This document shows positions 11,591-22,549 of a stretch of 64,000 nt of DNA, piece after piece. The stretch is from the NCBI GenBank assembly GCA_963920575.1, contig OY986966.1, positions 3,430,130 through 3,494,129 on the forward strand, written 5' to 3'. The number at the start of each line of letters is the position of its first letter. The stretch's first letter is position 1. A program made the position numbers and the translations under genes. This DNA comes from Narthecium ossifragum (taxonomy: Eukaryota; Streptophyta; Magnoliopsida; Dioscoreales; Nartheciaceae). The notes beneath the pieces are model-generated. The model ran no database searches. It had not been told where the DNA came from and worked only from the letters and a program-made list of their open reading frames with translations.

Positions 11591-12494
11591 CCGAAGCGAA
11601 AAGTATACACTAACGGCGGGATGACGGTAGTCACGTGACTAGTTTACCGTCAGTCCACGTAACGCCGTTTGGGGCCTCGATTACTTTGCTGTGGTATTAT
11701 AACTTGATGGTATTAAATTGCAAATCTCAAACTTGGTGGTACCAAAGTGCATTTCTGGAAAAGTGCATGGTATCGGAATGCAAATATCCCATTTCCAATA
11801 TTTGTAGTCACTTTCGAATATTTGGTAATTACTTTCCAATATTTGTAGTTACTTTCTCAATATTTGGTAGTTACTTCCGTTATTTTGTAGTCACTTTTCA
11901 ATATTTGGTAATCACTTTCCAATATTTAGTAATTACTTTCAAAAAAAAATTCGCAAAATTTTTCTATATTCCAGTAATTTTTCCTACTTTTCTACCATTT
12001 TTCCTATTTTTCATCATATTTTTCTATTTTCCGTTAATTTTTTCTACGTTTCAGTAATTTCCTTTTTTTACCGTTAATGGCTGCTCCAAAAAAAAATTCC
12101 AATTTTTTAATATTTTCCGATATTTTTTTATACTTTTCTACCATTTTTCTCATTTTTCCGACAATTTTCCTATTTTCTGGTATTTTTCCTCTATTTTTCA
12201 GTATTCTCTTTTTTATTTTTAATGCCCTCATTAATGCATGCATCCAGCCATAGGTGGATGGATGCATGTCTTTTCTGTATTGGGAAGAGGTACATGTATT
12301 CCCAACCACTCTAATTAATGCCAACTAACTAATTCAAAAACTATCCATACATATTTCATTAAAAAAAATGCATAAAGGGCATTTTGGAGATAAAAAGTAC
12401 AGCTGTACATAAAAGAGAGTAAATGACTTAAAATTTTTCAAAGAGACTAAATAGCAAACAACTTTTCCCAAAGAGACTAAATGACAATTATCCA

Positions 12495-15400
12495 TTTATT
12501 TTAAATTAAGCCAGAGGCTAAGAAAGCAGAACATAGATAACATAAACTGCAAGGACTTAGACACCCATTGTAGATGTACCACCAGTGCCAGGATCAAAGG
12601 TCCAGAAAGGAGGGGAAGGCTGAGAGAGCCCCATCCTCGCCAAACCATCTGTCGCAGAGTTGAAAGCTTGTGAAATGTAGGAGATAATAACACCCGAAAG
12701 CTGCGTCACATTCCAAATGATCCGTTGAGCAGTGTTACGGAGGTCATTGGGCCAGTGCCGACACCCATTGAGACAATCAACAGCATCTCGGGCATCCAGT
12801 TGAAATGAGACATATTTGAAACCGACAGAGCACGCGAGGTCTATTCCCCTCCCAAAACTCCTAAGTTCTACTTCCATAATAGAGTTACGTGCAACTCTAT
12901 CACATGTTGCCCATAGCACCGATCCCAAATGATCCATAGCCACTATCCCAAAGGCTGACATATCATGGGGAATGTTAGGTAGAAATGCCGCATCAGTTCT
13001 AACTGTCATCCAATCGGACTGGCTAGCAGATGAAGAGCGATCAATGTCTTGTGTCTTTCTTCAACTGCAACCTCCACTCCACAGAAAACCAAAGAACACG
13101 TCTTGCAACCTCCTGTGGAGAGTCACCAGAAGCATCGAATGCCCATCTATTTCGATCCTTCCATAGCTCCCAGAAGGTATAGCCAATCTTGGAGCGTCTG
13201 ACAATAGAGGAGTCCGAAGATGAGGAGGTCAATAGGGTATCACACCATGCATACCATCCTTTCCGCTGAATGAATGGAGGGTCAAATCGGAAAGCTCGCT
13301 CCTAGACTGCCTGCAAATATGGGCAGTCCAAAAAAAGATGCTCAAAGGTCTCCGTTTGAGTTCTACACCTTGGACAATTTGAGTCTTGGCTTGCACCAAC
13401 TCTGAATAGAGACAACATGATAGGTATCTTAGAGTCGAGCACTCTCCAAAATTTTTTTTTTATCATGGGACCAAAAGGTCCCCTCCAAACATACTGCCAT
13501 CTAGTCTCATCGGAATGGGATACTTCGTTTGGTTGTAGTGAGTATAAGTGGAGATATAAGGAAGAGGAAGAGAAGGGTCCTCTAGTATCAAGTGTCCATG
13601 TTGCCTTATCAAGAGAGCTAGCTGGAAGGATAACCATGGATGTTATAGAATTCACAAGGGAGGGAGGGAATAATCTGAGTAACTTTCGCCTACGCTAGCA
13701 TCTATCCGGCCTGATGAGTTTCCCCAAAAGGTAGTGATCATACAACCTTCCAACGTTAAGGAAGGTGGGTTTGCGATTTAAAGGTAGATAAAGACACCAC
13801 CAATCCTTGAGGAAATGGACTCTACTGCCAACCGTAGGAGTCCATCTTAGCCCCTCCCTCAGTGTTTTGGTAGCTCGACAGATACTACGCCAAGCTGGAG
13901 ATGCATCTTTAGGCGGGAAAGATGAAGGCAACCTGGATCTCCATCTGTACTTAGCAGTAACGATCTTTTTCCAAAGAGACTCCTTAGTTGAGATAAGTTT
14001 GGATGCCCCGAGCTCACGTAGAGCCTTCTGTCAAATTTTAAGATCTCTGAAACCCTGGCCGCCGTCCTCGACTTGAGAACAGACAGTCTTCCATCTCACC
14101 ACGGAGAGTCCAGACCTTTTACCTTCTCAGAGAAAAGATCTCCCCATCTTTTCAATTTTCTATAGGATGTCGATGGGAATATTTGTAGCCAGCATGCAGT
14201 GGATAGGTAGAGATTGAATGACATGACGATATAGCACCACACGTCCATGCATGGCAACTCTTGCTCCTCCCCAATGGGAGAGTCTGGCTGAGACTCTATC
14301 AATAAGGAAGGAGAAGTCCCTTACTTTGAGTTTGGAAGTAGAGAGGGGCACGCCTAGGTATTTCCAAGTACCTCTTTCCTCAGCCATGTGTAGTCTACGG
14401 CTGATGCGAATCCTTCTGCTTGTAGGGATCGATGGGGAGAAAATTACACTGGATTTAAGAGGATTTAATTCCATACTTGATATGGCATGATATCACTTAA
14501 AAATCCAGATGATATTTTGAGCTTCAACAATAGATGCATCTGAGAAGCAGTCGTCAGCATGAATAAGATGCGAGACTCTCAGTCGTTCTTGAGGAAAATT
14601 CAGCCCACCAAGCTCGCCCACCTCCGTCTCCACGGTGGTGGAGAGGACAACTTGACCAAGGATGAAGAGGAGCGAAGACAAGGGATCTCCCTGTCAAAGT
14701 TCTGTTTTAGGAGAGACATGTTGATAAACTCCACCATTGATTATGAAAGCCATACGTGGGTTTGAAATACACGTTGAGACCCAAGATATAAACTGTTGTG
14801 GAAATTCATACGTTTCAAGGTTCCTTCAATGAATTCCCATTTAACAGTATCATACGCTGCTATGACATCAAGCTTGAGGGTCATGACAGGTTTGTTTCTT
14901 GGTGCCTTGACAACCGAATGGATAATTTCTTGAGCATCGGTTATGTTATCATGAATTACTCTGCCTTCTAGGAAAGCTGATTGTTGAGGCCCAATCACTT
15001 CTTGCACCACACCTTGAGCCTTTTAACAAGAATGATAGAGATGATCTTGTAAAGAGAGTTACAAAGGCTGATGGGACGGAATTCCCGAACACGCCTTGGA
15101 TGGTTGCATTTTGGAATCAAGGCTATGAAAGTCTCGTTCCAACCATCATGCATGAATGAGGTTGAGAAGAATCGAAGGACATCATTAGTGACCTTAGTGC
15201 CAATGGCATCCCAATTCTCCTTGAATAATTCTGATGTAAAGCCATCTGGACCAGGTTGCCGGTTAGAGCCAAGATCAAATACAGCAATCTGGACTTCCTC
15301 AGGTGAGACTTCCGAAGATAGTAGGAGTGAACTCTCCTGAGATATATGTGGAAGAGAAGGCCAATGGGGAGTAACTTGTACCTCATGAGCACCAAAGAGA

Positions 15401-16251
15401 TACATAGTAGTCTGCGAACGCCCTTCCAATATCCGCAGGAGACTCCATTGTGGATCCATCTTCTCTAACAATTTCCTTGATTGGAGAACGTTGAATAGCC
15501 ACGTTCAAACTATCATGGAAGGTTGAGGAATTGATATCTCCATTCTTAAGCCATCTCAGTATGGAGTTTTGCGATCTTGTCAAGTCATGCCGTCTCAGGA
15601 GAGCCTTATACATATTCTCCATCATCTTCATGCGTTGTTGATCCTCCACCGAGATAGTGCCCTCAGCTTCCAATTCATAGAGAGAGGTGAGACCTGAAAT
15701 CACGAGGTTAGTACAACAAACTCATGGGGGCTCCAAAGCTTGATGTTATTTTTGAGTTCATCCAGGCATATTCTAAGAATATGGCTAGGAGTTCCATGGC
15801 GGGGAGATGACCAGATTCTGTTTAGTAGGGATGAGAAGGCCAAAGAGTGGTTTCAAAGGTTCATGAAGCGAAAGATGCTTGGGGCAAGGGGATGAGATGG
15901 GGGACCACTAGAGATAAAGAGAGGACAATGATCAGATAGTACACGAGGGAGGTGCCTAACTTCAGCTTGTGGGAATGAAGGATCCCAGTGCTAATTCACG
16001 AGTGCACGATCCAAACGCTCTAGGATACGAGTCTTGTCGAACTACTGATCACACCAAGTGAACGATTATCCAACAAATCCGAGATCTCGTAGGTCATGAT
16101 GAAGAGTAAGTCCAATGAGGTCCATGACGTAAAGCAACCCCTGTTTTTCTTCGGTCGAAAGAACAACGTTGAGGTCACCAATTAAAAGATATGGCAGCTC
16201 CACGGAAGCAAAATAGCTACATGCATCCCAAAGAAGCCAACGGTCCCTAGA
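12495..16251 (-). mobile_element. 5'-truncated L1-like LINE
   Basis: The minus strand carries the 3' three-quarters of a plant L1-type LINE: end of the APE endonuclease (about 15950-16230, including LSDHCPL), reverse transcriptase, zf-RVT and RNase H. Its 3' tail (about 12504-12530, ending GCTTAATTTAAAATAAA on the minus strand) abuts the fold-back element. The flanks at 7884-7898 (TTACATGTTTAAGAT) and 16252-16267 (ACACGTTCAAGATG) are alike and fit a diverged target duplication once the fold-back element is removed. Several frameshifts and stops show it is dead. Confidence 0.75.
12557..15703 (-). pseudogene. LINE ORF2 remnant (RT, zf-RVT, RNase H)
   Basis: The frames together spell an L1 ORF2. 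At 15703-15383 is the pre-RT linker (LRWLKNGDINSSTFH). At 15471-14995 is the RT start with SNRQPGPDGFTSELFK, ALIPKCNHPRRVREFRPISL and CNSLYKIISIILVKRL. At 15010-14741 are IGPQQSAFLEGRVIHDNI and KLDVIAAYDTVKWEF. The catalytic box reads HADDC at about 14615 in place of the usual YADD. The zf-RVT region is at 13655-13302 (NCPRCRTQTETFEHLFLDCP) and the RNase H at 13009-12557. Four or more frame breaks separate these parts. The His for Tyr change and the breaks rule out activity. Confidence 0.85.
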
Positions 16252-16500
16252 ACACGTTCAAGATGTTGATATTCGAATTGGTAGCTCGAGAACATGTTAT
16301 GCACTGATGCCAATCACCAGGTGGCATCTGTTTGAGATAGCCGTTAATAGAGACCCATAATGATAAAGAGCTAAGATAAAGACTTCATTTCTTCTCCGAC
16401 TCGTAAACATCATAGAGTCACGTGATTTAGATTCAACTAATAAAGCTATTTTCAAGCTTAATGTCACAATCATGTATAATCGATGGAATTAATCACTCGC
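16252..16500. repeat. Dispersed repeat copy A, right part
   Basis: Continues copy A beyond the LINE: ATTCGAATTGGTAGCT matches TTTGAATTGGTAGCT at 25785, and TAAGATAAAGACTTCATTTCTTC and AAAGCTATTTTCAAGCTTA match 26495-26585. The stretch at 16343-16385 also repeats 7672-7712 (CGTTAATAGA..CCCATAATGATAAAG). No coding content is seen here or in the AT-rich stretch to 16797. Confidence 0.5.
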
Positions 16501-16797
16501 ATTCGCGTGTGATGAGAAGTTTTAGAAAGATGGAATTTTATCTTTCTATCAGCTTAAGTTTTTAAAACACGTGGTGATTTAATATCAGATTAGTTTCTTA
16601 AAATTAAATAAATCTCGCATTAATCTCAATATTTTTATACGACCATAACAACTCCTAAAAATACACAAAAGGTATTCAAATTTAATCTCAGGTCCATGTC
16701 CATTTATATCATTAACCACGAGGTCTGTTTCATCTCATAAATTAATACGCCACATGGTCATAATCAACCGCTATCAAAATTTCAAGGATTATTATGT

Positions 16798-17066
16798 AGG
16801 TCAAATTATACTTTGATACCCTATAGTTTTATGAATTAGCATTATGATATCCTCATCTTTCAAAATCACATAAAACTAACTTATAGTTTCAAAACATAAC
16901 AATTTAGTCTGTGTCATCAAACGCTGTTAGGAGGATGAGTCACAGGAAACCAGTCCGGCCAAATTACACTTTGATACCCTATAGCTTCATGGATTAGCAT
17001 TCTAATACCCTTACCTTCCATAATCACATAAAACTACCATATAGTTTTAAAATCCGGTAATTTTTG
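16798..17066 (+). repeat. Two direct copies of a MULE/MITE-like terminus
   Basis: About 110 bp beginning CAAATTATACTTTGATACCC at 16800 recurs at 16965 as CAAATTACACTTTGATACCC, including the downstream ATAATCACATAAAACTA block. 'GGCCAAATTACACTTTGATACCCTA' type ends are common on plant Mutator-type MITEs. Both copies point the same way, so this is a tandem or nested insertion rather than one element with inverted ends. Confidence 0.45.
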
Positions 17067-17121
17067 TATTGGTTTATGCATTACAGAAGAACAATAGAGT
17101 TGCAAAGTTCAGAAAAGGACC

Positions 17122-17685
17122 ATGGAGTCTGAGCAAGAATTGGACTTCATGTTTCAAGGTACCACTGCTACTGGCGAGGGAGTGGTGATGCCAAATTTAG
17201 GACATATTCCCTATCCTCAGCCTTTCCAAGACACGCAAGAGGCGGTGCCTGAAGCACAAGAAAATGATACATGATTTATTCCTTCAGGAGATGAGAACGA
17301 TCAGTATTCTACTGACCCTGAGTTTAATATAAATGATGAAGCCAAAGATACTGAGCACTTTCCTACGCACAATCCACGAAATGGATCTAATAGGAAAAGA
17401 AGAAGAGGCATTGGAGGTTGGCCAAAAAAGAAGAGTGTTGCAGATGTGCGCATGGACCTCGCCAAGTCCTTAGATGCACTGGTTGATATTTGTAGGAGTC
17501 AATCAGTTATATATCCTAAGCTCGTGGATAGCAATGCCACTAATATCAAAGATGTCATGGATAAACAAAGTCTTGTGTTTCAATTTGCCCTTGAGTTCTT
17601 CGAGCACAAAGACAACAGGGAATATTTTATAGGGCTGGGTAGGAGTGAATGGCAGATGGAATGGATGTGCATGAAATATCAATGA
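17122..17685 (+). pseudogene. PIF/Harbinger ORF1 remnant
   Basis: From ATG 17122 the frame is open except for a TGA at 17272-17274. It reads an acidic N-terminus, a basic nuclear-localisation-like block (NRKRRRGIGGWPKKK) and a C-terminal part (MDLAKSLDALVDICRSQSV, FQFALEFFEHKDNREYF) typical of the region after the Myb/SANT domain of plant ORF1-type proteins, which help the transposase bind DNA. The SANT domain itself is not seen upstream, so the copy is truncated. Confidence 0.55.
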
Positions 17686-18601
17686 GTTTGTGCTGGATTA
17701 TCTTCGGGAAGAGCACCCTCATATGACTCTGTTTAGTTATTAGGACAATATTTGCTTATACAAATTAGGATGGCATTTTATATTATGTAGTTCATTTATT
17801 ATGCAAATATCAATAGTTATTTTGTGTTTTGTTAGTATATTGGTGAGCTTGTTATTATCTTAACTTACCTTGTTACAGGTATGGATGATGATAGAAATAC
17901 ATATACAGATGAGGAACTTTAGTTGCGAATAGCCTCAAATACAAGGAGAATAGCAGTTGTGGCAGCCACTATACTTACATTATTAGAAATTTCTTTAACC
18001 TTTGTCAAGGAGCCATGTCGAACATTTGAGTAAACATGCCACAAGTGGATGCGAGAAGTTCTAGATGGGAATGACATTAGGTGTCACAAAAACTTTAGAA
18101 TGGAAAAAATTGTCTTCAAAAGTTTGTGTCGAGAGTTGAAAAGAAATTACAATTTGGAAAAGACAAGAGAGATTGGGGTGCAAGAAAGGGTTGTTATGTT
18201 CTTATATAGTCTTGGACACGGGGTGGGAAGTCGATTGGTACAAGAACGATTTTAGCACTCAGGTGAAACTGTGCATCGACACTTTTATTCAGTATTGAAA
18301 AATGTTTGTGCATTAGCTGTGAGGGCCCGTCCCTCTGACCTGGCTCGACCATGTGGGTCAAGAGCCGTTTTCCTGTTGTTTTGTTTTCGCGTCGGGTACG
18401 ATCGGGCGATCGTATGACAATGTCGACCCCATGGGCATTTTGGTAAATATGCCCCCTGGTGGTCAGTTTCAGACCCGCGTTTCACACACGGCCTTGGATT
18501 GATGTATGTGTTTGATTAGAATCTTAAGGGTGCGTCCGATCGGAAGATCGGAGCTCGATCGGGAAAGATCGAATCGGACGGATGAGATCGATCCGAATCT
18601 C

Positions 18602-18607
18602 TATATA
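18602..18607 (+). promoter_or_regulatory. TATA box of the solo LTR
   Basis: TATATA lies about 285 bp into the LTR and is followed by a pyrimidine-rich stretch (TCTCTCTTTCC to about 18670), as in LTR U3/R junctions. It could drive transcription into the Harbinger remnant and beyond. Confidence 0.45.
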
Positions 18608-19129
18608 GGCTCTGTCCCTTTCTCTCTCTTTCCTTCTCTTCTCCTGTCACTTTCTCTCTCTCTCTCCTATGGCTGTGCTAGGGCTTCGGAGCGCGGCTTT
18701 CGAGGAGCGGATTCCGGCGATCGGAGTTGAGGGATCGGTGGAGGAGCTGCCCTACTTGCTCAGTAGGTGTTTCTACCTCGATCTCAAGATCGAGTTCTCC
18801 TAGGATAGGTTTAATACCTTTTCGCTATAGGAATACTTGTTAGAATGTTATGTAGCTCATTGTACATGTGTTGTGGATGGTTTGAAGTATTCCTAACTTG
18901 CGATTTCCGTATTCTAACGGCTGGTTTCCGTATTATCGCCGTTTTGTCGGTTTTCACCCGTTTTGACCTAGATAGGAGATTTAACCATAAAAAATGTGAT
19001 TTCTTCATACCATTGGATTCCCCATTGTTAATTACGCATGCTTGCAAAATCTCATTGGTTTCTAACAAGATTTGATGGTTGAAATCCAAGAAATTGGATT
19101 TCCGGCACTGTTCTAATGAACAGTGCAAT

Positions 19130-19495
19130 AGGCCTGACGGTCGATCGTCGGATCAACCGTCAAGCGTTGGTACGCTTTTTCTGGGCTTGACAGTCGACCG
19201 TCGGATCGACTGTCAGGCTCTGTGTGGTTTTAATCTCCCAGGGTCGATGCTCGGATCGACCGCGGGATCTTCTCTTTTCCGATTTGCCTCACGGTCGACC
19301 GTCGGATCGACCGTCATGCTCTGTTTGGTTTTGAGCTTCCCAGGGTTGATGACTGGATCGACTGTTGTCCTTATGGTTTTTCCTCGTTTTGGTCTCACGG
19401 TCGACCGTTGAATCGATCGTGGCCTCACAGTCAACCGTCGGATCGACCGTCGCATCGACCGTCACATCGACCGTTGCATCGACCGTGGGCCCTTG
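19130..19495 (+). repeat. Array of GTCGACC/GGATCGACC palindromes inside the solo LTR
   Basis: About seven copies of a ~26-bp module such as ACGGTCGACCGTCGGATCGACCGT, with perfect 12-bp palindrome ACGGTCGACCGT, spaced about 50-70 bp apart. The last copy is expanded into four GCATCGACCGT-type repeats. They are CpG-rich and self-complementary. A similar array with a different core sits at the matching place in the LTR at 61983. Confidence 0.8.
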
Positions 19496-21448
19496 AGCAT
19501 TGTTTTCTGGTTTCTCTTGAATGGCTTTCATTTGTGATTGATATCTAAGCATGTTGGGAAGCATGTATGTTGTTTTCATGGAGTTTTTGAAGGATTTCTA
19601 TTGAGACTGAGAAATGAATCGCGTGTGCATCCCTTTTGGGTAAATTAATGATTTGGCTTGCATTTAAATACATGTTTGGTTGGTAATTAAATGCTTAATT
19701 GATTGCTTAGCCATTAGCTAGCTATGAGTGCTAGCTAATGTGGAATTGTTGAACCTTAGCCTCTTGCCGGCGAGTGCCGAGGGCTATTGTATATATGTTG
19801 AACCTATAATTGATGTTGTGACATATAGAGACATCTAGGGTAGATGTTTGTTCAGGTTCATGCATTATGTGCATTAGAGGCATCTGAGGTTAGGCGGGTG
19901 ATGGTTTGGTCGCCGATCCGAGGCTCTCGGGTAGCTCGGATCTAGCCTTAGGACCGTGGTTGGGTAGTCAGGATTAGGGTGTGATTGTATAATCGAATCT
20001 CATATCATTGAGGACTTGCGATAGTTGACTTTTATCAATGTTTGAGGTTTAGAGGTCGTGTTGTCTTCCAAGGCAAAGTGCTAAGGATGGATGTCGATGC
20101 GTTCTCGACGTGGTTCCCCAAGGCATGGTAATCCTGCTTGGGTAAGGGTGATCCTGCATGTTACTGTTCCTTGGCCTCCTGGTAACATGTTCAGGAGAGA
20201 GGTTTCACGACAGGAGCCCTTGGGACATCGACAGGGTTGTGGGACCCGTGGCATCCGTTAGACTTGAGCGGGGAGATAACATTGTTGTTGTTTTTCTCCT
20301 TTCTGTGTGCTGTAGAGTAGAACCTTACTGAGCTTATCGCTCACTCCTACCCGGGCTGCGTTTGCAGGTGCATGCGCCAGTTCTTCTTCTGTGGAGCCGG
20401 CGGGATCGGCCTATGGTGGCGCGAGTACGTCCAGAGGTGCTTGAGGTTGCTGGAGGATAAACTGTTGTACTTTTTGATAGTTTGTATATTATAAGCATCT
20501 TTTGAGGAATTTTGGATTATTGTATAAATCTTTCCCTTGAAGGAGTTTGTTATCGAATCTTGTATTAGTACAACTTGATGTATATATATGAATTGAATAT
20601 CTGTTTCACCTCTGGAATATAAATTGTTTAAATTTATCCGTCTTTTCCGCTTTCTATCGCGCGAATTGGAGATGAATAGTGATAGGAACCCTCACGCCCC
20701 GCCCTGGATGGGTTTTCGGGGTCGGGGTGTGACATTAGCTATAGATGTTATTCGACTGAAAGATCTGGAATTTAGAGACGTTCATGCCCACATTAAATTC
20801 GATTGTTAATATTGGCCATATTTTAGAAATTGTATTAGGGCCATAGATGGAACACATGTCCCTGCAGTGCCGCCTACTAACAACTACATCCCATACATAG
20901 GCCGTAAAGGGGTGCCAACTCAAAATATTAAGGTCGTGTGTGACTTCAATATGTTGTTTACATTCGTTTGTGCAAGTTGGGAAGGATCGGCGCATGACAC
21001 CCGTATTTTTCTTGAAGTTTTAAGCAAATATGCGTACAATTTTCCAAAACCTCCCCTAGTTAATGATTACTGACTTTAATATATCTGTTACTTTAGTTCC
21101 ATTGTGAATTTTAATTCACCAACTTCAAGATTGTATTTTTATAGGGAAGTACTGCCTTGTTGATTCGGGGTATCCGATACCCCGAATCGAAATGGATATT
21201 TAGCATCATATAAAGGTGAGAAATATCATCTACCAGACTTTCGACGTAGTAGAAGACCACCGACGGGCCCGAAATAAGTGTTCAACCATGCTCATTCATC
21301 ACTGAGGAGCATCATTGAAAGAATATTTGATGTTCTAAAGAAGAAATGATTAATGTTGGCAATGATGCCCTCTTATCCATATGCAACACAGGTTCAAATA
21401 GGGGTTGCATGCATTGCTCTTCATAATTATATCAGGTTGAATGCAATA

Positions 21449-22549
21449 TGTTAGCCATAAATATAACCATTTGGACGATTAACAAGATCAATGGCAATTT
21501 CGTAAATATTACCAATCGGCCAAAAGATACTTCAATATGGACATAGCTGAAGTATTTTGGCCACAACTTTTACATCAAGTATCCAAAGTGAGCGAGGACG
21601 AAAAGATCTACAACTTTGTTGTTGAAGAGATCTTCAGATTCCATCGTTTAGTATGTCAAACCGGCAGTCGAAATGCCAGTGGCAAAATAGTAAATAATGG
21701 CCGATATTCTAAACGTCATCGTCCAAGGAATGGTCGATGTCATCGTCCATTCGCCCATCGGCCATATTTTGGCTGATTATTTTAATAAGACATCGATGTG
21801 TTTCGACTATTGTGATGATAACTTTCTCATACGATGTCCAAATTAGTTGGTTTTTAGACCGCTGTAAAGAGAATTCAAAGACCTACAACTTTCATGTTCA
21901 GCGTTTTATTAAATTCCAAGGTTATCATCGACCAAATCACAGTGGAAGACAAGACGCTCTATCTGATGGCAGTTTCGTAAATAGCTGAAGATATCGCCCA
22001 ATTCTGCATTTCTGACGGTTTCAGATTCAGTTTCTGACAGTTGCAATGGGCAGTTTGGATGGTTTCAAGGTGGTTACCAGGAGCTTTATAAAAGGCTAAG
22101 AGGATGAAGGAAAAATCTCTCCTAAAATCAAGAGCAAAAATGTCACTTTATCTATCTTTTAACATGTATCAGTAGATTTAAGTCTATCTATATTGTAGCC
22201 TTTTAAATTCAGCAATGAAGTTTCTCTTTCCTTTAAATGCCTGCAACTAGTCCTTCATTTCTAGGAGTAGTGCTATAATAATTTCTTGCATAAGAGTAGT
22301 ATTACCATAATTTCCTTGGAGTAGTGCTCAAAGAAGTAGATCTATTACTCATAGAAGTAGATTTACCATAGTTTATCATTTTCCACTTCCTATTTCCATT
22401 TTCCATTTCATTTCCATTTCCTCATCCAATCTCAACAGCTTCGACACCTCTGCTCGAACAAAGTTCGAAGGAGTAGAACTTAACTACAATCTCTTGATTC
22501 ATGATGTTAGATCATTTTAACCCTTTTTCCCCTTCGCTAATCAACGACA
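21449..22549 (+). mobile_element. Probable solo LTR in the Harbinger transposase
   Basis: The transposase frame stops matching after LHNYIRLNAI and acidic C-terminal-like sequence resumes at about 22550. The intervening 1.1 kb begins TGTTAGCC and ends CGACA, contains a TATAAAAGG (about 22087) and a repeated CAATTTCGTAAATA-like motif, and encodes nothing. The flanking 5-mers CAATA and TGATA match at only three positions, so the ends are tentative. Confidence 0.45.

Larger units (their letters stand above)
10156..11791. mobile_element. Pack-MULE carrying hexose-transporter fragments
   Basis: The element is 1,636 bp with inverted termini: TGGATTTTTGCATTCCGG on the left and, inverted, TGGGATATTTGCATTCCG on the right, continuing in near-identity for about 70 bp through ACCATGCACTTTTCC and GGTACCACCAAGTTTGAG. 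A 9-bp direct repeat TTTCCAATA (10147-10155 and 11792-11800) flanks it, the size expected for Mutator-like elements, although the host array is itself rich in this string. It encodes no transposase. Inside are two separate fragments of a sugar-transporter gene, both on the plus strand, the defining feature of Pack-MULEs. Confidence 0.75.
9471..11950 (-). repeat. ~20-bp tandem array, right arm (split)
   Basis: Reverse-orientation copies of the same unit (GTAGTTACTTTCCAATATTT type) fill 9471-10155 and continue at 11801-11950. The break is the Pack-MULE at 10156-11791. The loop segment 9253-9470 also holds copies in this orientation. Variant units such as the one ending TTTGCAATCCCTGG at about 9525 pair with their mirror at about 9185. 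Confidence 0.8.
7919..12494. mobile_element. Giant fold-back element with ~1.35-kb inverted arms
   Basis: The left arm 7919-9252 and the right arm (9471-10155 plus 11801-12494, interrupted by a nested element) are imperfect reverse complements around a loop of about 220 bp. Each arm has an outer A/T-rich part (CATTTAGTC near the tip, GAATTAGTTAGTTGG, ACATGTACCTCTTC, ATGCATGCAT) and an inner array of a ~20-bp repeat. The ends read GGGGGATTTGTC and, inverted, TGGATAATTGTC, and TTTATTTTA (7910-7918 and 12495-12503) flanks the element, compatible with a 9-bp MULE duplication although low in complexity. No transposase is encoded. The element sits in the 3' tail of the LINE that follows. A transcript across it would fold into a very long hairpin. 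Confidence 0.75.
18318..20734 (+). mobile_element. 2.4-kb solo LTR with TTAGC target duplication
   Basis: The 2,417-bp insertion begins TGTGAGGGCCCGTCCC and ends GGGGTCGGGGTGTGACA, so it has the TG...CA ends of an LTR. It is flanked by a perfect 5-bp duplication TTAGC (18313-18317 and 20735-20739). No gag-pol sequence is present, so it is a solo LTR left by recombination. A TATATA at 18602-18607 followed by a CT-rich leader suggests the promoter. The 3' block CTCACTCCTACCCGGG..TTTGCAGGTGC (about 20340-20375) is shared with the LTR at 61983, defining one family, probably Ty3-type. Short open frames inside are not genes. Confidence 0.9.
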
